Positions 4,279 through 5,528 of a DNA stretch of 5,528 nucleotides are shown here, in pieces. The notes beneath the pieces are model-generated. The model saw only the letters and a program-made list of their open reading frames with translations. It did no database searches and was not told the DNA's origin. This DNA comes from Acidobacteriota bacterium (lineage in GTDB: Bacteria > Acidobacteriota > Blastocatellia > Pyrinomonadales > Pyrinomonadaceae), in assembly GCA_020201365.1 (NCBI GenBank), contig JAIVGV010000406.1, positions 1 through 5,528 on the forward strand, in the 5' to 3' direction. Numbering within the stretch: the first letter of the stretch is position 1; the number at the start of each line of letters is the position of its first letter. The position numbers and the translations under genes were made by a program.

Positions 4279-5528
4279 CTAACGCCTCTTGCGGCGCGAC
4301 TGCCTGTCGCTCTGAGATCGTTTGTCGCTCTGCGCGCGCGCGCTCTTTTTCGATCTCGATCCCGCGTTTGCCCTCGCCTCGCCCTTCGATTTAGTCGCCG
4401 CCTTGTCGCGGCTCGCTTTCTCGTCGCGTGCGCTCGTCTTCTCCTCCCTCGCGTCAGACTTCTCGTCGCGCTCCTCTTCCTTCTTCTCGCGCTCGGTCAT
4501 CTCCGGCTCGGCGCGGTGCGTCGCCAACTGCGGCTCGGCTCGCAGGGAAGCCGAAGGGAGCAGGGTGCGCTTCGACGCCTGCGGGTCGAAGACCGGCGCG
4601 GGCGGGTGATCGTGCAGCACTTCGGCGAGGAGCTGATCCGCCATCTGCTTGTGCTCCCAGATGCGGTTACCCTGCGCGAGGATGGCGAAGAGCACGGCTC
4701 CCGCGTCCTGCGTCTCGACTATCCCGGCGAGGTTCGACATCCCGCCGTCGGTCGTCGTCAGCGTGCCGGTCTTCCCGACGACGGCGCACTCGTAGCCCGT
4801 GCCCTCCATGCGCCGGCGCAGCGTGCCGTGATCGCAGCTCGCCACCGCCAGCAGGTCTTCGAGCTTCATCCCGCGGCGCGCGGCTTCCTCCGAGAGCGCG
4901 CGCACGACCGTGATGATCCCGCGCGGCGTCATGCGGTTCGTGTTGAGCCCCGAGTTCGATTCGAGATAGACCTGATCCGCCGGCAGCTTCAGCTCATTGA
5001 CGAGAAACTGCGTGACGGCGGAGGGGCCTCCGAGCTGCGCGCCGATGTGGTCGGCGACGAAGTTGTTGGAGTGCGCGTTCATGTAGAGCAGTATCTCGCG
5101 CAGCGGGTTCGAGTGGACGACGAAAGCCTCCGCCCCCTTCGGCTCGTCCGCCACTCCCGTCTCCTTCTGCCCGAGCTTCATCACGGCGGCGGCGTTCTTC
5201 GCGGAGTCGTCGGGCTTCTCGTTGAAGTTGAAGCTGAAGGTCGGCGAGGCGTACACGCCGTCGCGCACCTTCTCGATGCCGCGCGCCCTCAGCTCCTGCG
5301 CCACGACGACCGCGCCGTAGTCCGTGAACGACGGATCGTTGCCGACGAGATAGACGCTGCCGTCGAGTTGCTTCGACTTCGCGTCAACCGTGCCGTCGGT
5401 ATAGACGCGCGTGACGAAGCGGTAGTCGGGTCCCAACTGCCGCAGCGCGTACAGCGTCGTCGTCAGCTTGACGAGCGAGGCGGGGTTGAAGCCCGTGTCG
5501 GCGTTGTGCGAGGCGTAAACCTTCCGCC
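4279..5528 (-). CDS. dacB: D-alanyl-D-alanine carboxypeptidase/endopeptidase (PBP4-like, peptidase S13), N-terminus outside window
   Basis: This periplasmic penicillin-binding protein removes terminal D-Ala from muropeptides and/or opens D-Ala-meso-DAP cross-links. The frame is open to the window edge and gives 415 codons; the start and signal peptide are missing. All three active-site motifs are present: SLVK at 17-20 of the visible part (Ser17 nucleophile, codon 5478-5476), SNN at 153-155 and KTG at 252-254. GNDPSF (about 62-67) matches the family's GxGDPxF signature, and NSGLNTNRMTPR matches its DGSGLSRxNRxTPR. The S-to-SxN distance is about 136 residues, against about 244 in E. coli PBP4, so most of the usual inserted domain is absent. 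A Pro-containing linker follows the catalytic fold, then a tail of about 70 residues of Glu, Lys, Arg, Asp and Ser ending RRKRR. It is convergent with the glycosyltransferase gene. The family call is firm; carboxypeptidase versus endopeptidase activity is not resolved. Confidence 0.92.
   Translation of the reverse strand, partial: RKVYASHNADTGFNPASLVKLTTTLYALRQLGPDYRFVTRVYTDGTVDAKSKQLDGSVYLVGNDPSFTDYGAVVVAQELRARGIEKVRDGVYASPTFSFNFNEKPDDSAKNAAAVMKLGQKETGVADEPKGAEAFVVHSNPLREILLYMNAHSNNFVADHIGAQLGGPSAVTQFLVNELKLPADQVYLESNSGLNTNRMTPRGIITVVRALSEEAARRGMKLEDLLAVASCDHGTLRRRMEGTGYECAVVGKTGTLTTTDGGMSNLAGIVETQDAGAVLFAILAQGNRIWEHKQMADQLLAEVLHDHPPAPVFDPQASKRTLLPSASLRAEPQLATHRAEPEMTEREKKEEERDEKSDAREEKTSARDEKASRDKAATKSKGEARANAGSRSKKSARAQSDKRSQSDRQSRRKRR
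4408..4470 (-). repeat. Three 21-base units encoding charged heptads in the carboxypeptidase tail
   Basis: Minus-strand codons here encode RDEKSDA, REEKTSA and RDEKASR in direct succession, three imperfect copies of a seven-residue R-[DE]-E-K-x-x-A unit. The DNA copies have diverged (AGG/CGC for Arg, for example), so this is an old duplication or selected periodicity, not a recent slippage array. Confidence 0.6.

Noticed and set aside
4322..4913. Plus-strand frames opposite the carboxypeptidase tail
   Set aside because: They are Ser/Arg/Phe-rich antisense translations of the charged tail and KTG region, with no independent support.
5407..5436. TTG at 5436 as the start of the carboxypeptidase
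   Set aside because: The frame continues upstream to the window edge and contains the essential SLVK active-site serine at 5478-5467, so the real start lies beyond the window.

Overview
The window is GC-rich bacterial chromosome with strong G/C preference at third codon positions and long spurious antisense frames. It carries four recognisable protein genes, two of them cut by the window ends, in three transcription units. The TolC-like protein, the compact S13 penicillin-binding protein and a CTCTGCG-type intergenic repeat suggest a Gram-negative, possibly an Acidobacteriota (Blastocatellia-like) genome. That placement is an inference from overall impression, not a computed assignment. No mobile element, CRISPR array, tRNA or rRNA is visible.

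Layout. Positions 1-457 (minus) encode the first 152 residues of a type I glyceraldehyde-3-phosphate dehydrogenase; the window edge falls just after the catalytic cysteine. Positions 458-910 are a divergent intergenic region with a probable gap promoter and several inverted repeats. Positions 911-2983 (plus) encode an outer-membrane efflux protein of the TolC family, with a signal peptide and an unusually long Pro/Gln/Thr-rich linker. It ends in a strong hairpin terminator followed by a short repeat. A separate sigma-70-type promoter then precedes a family 2 glycosyltransferase at 3187-4020 (plus), which resembles lipopolysaccharide-core transferases. Positions 4021-4278 form a convergent intergenic gap that holds a possible tiny secreted-peptide ORF on the minus strand. 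Positions 4279-5528 (minus) encode a D-Ala-D-Ala carboxypeptidase/endopeptidase of the PBP4 (peptidase S13) type without its N-terminus, with a highly charged C-terminal tail.

How the genes relate. Three of the four act at the cell envelope: efflux or secretion through the outer membrane, surface glycan assembly and peptidoglycan trimming. They lie in separate units with their own signals, so no operon or single pathway links them. gap belongs to central carbon metabolism and is simply divergent from the TolC gene.

I see no convincing new multi-gene system. The points most worth a second look are the compact S13 enzyme with its heptad-repeat charged tail, the proline-rich extension of the TolC protein, the possible small secreted ORF at 4083-4202, and the structured leaders in the 458-910 intergenic region.
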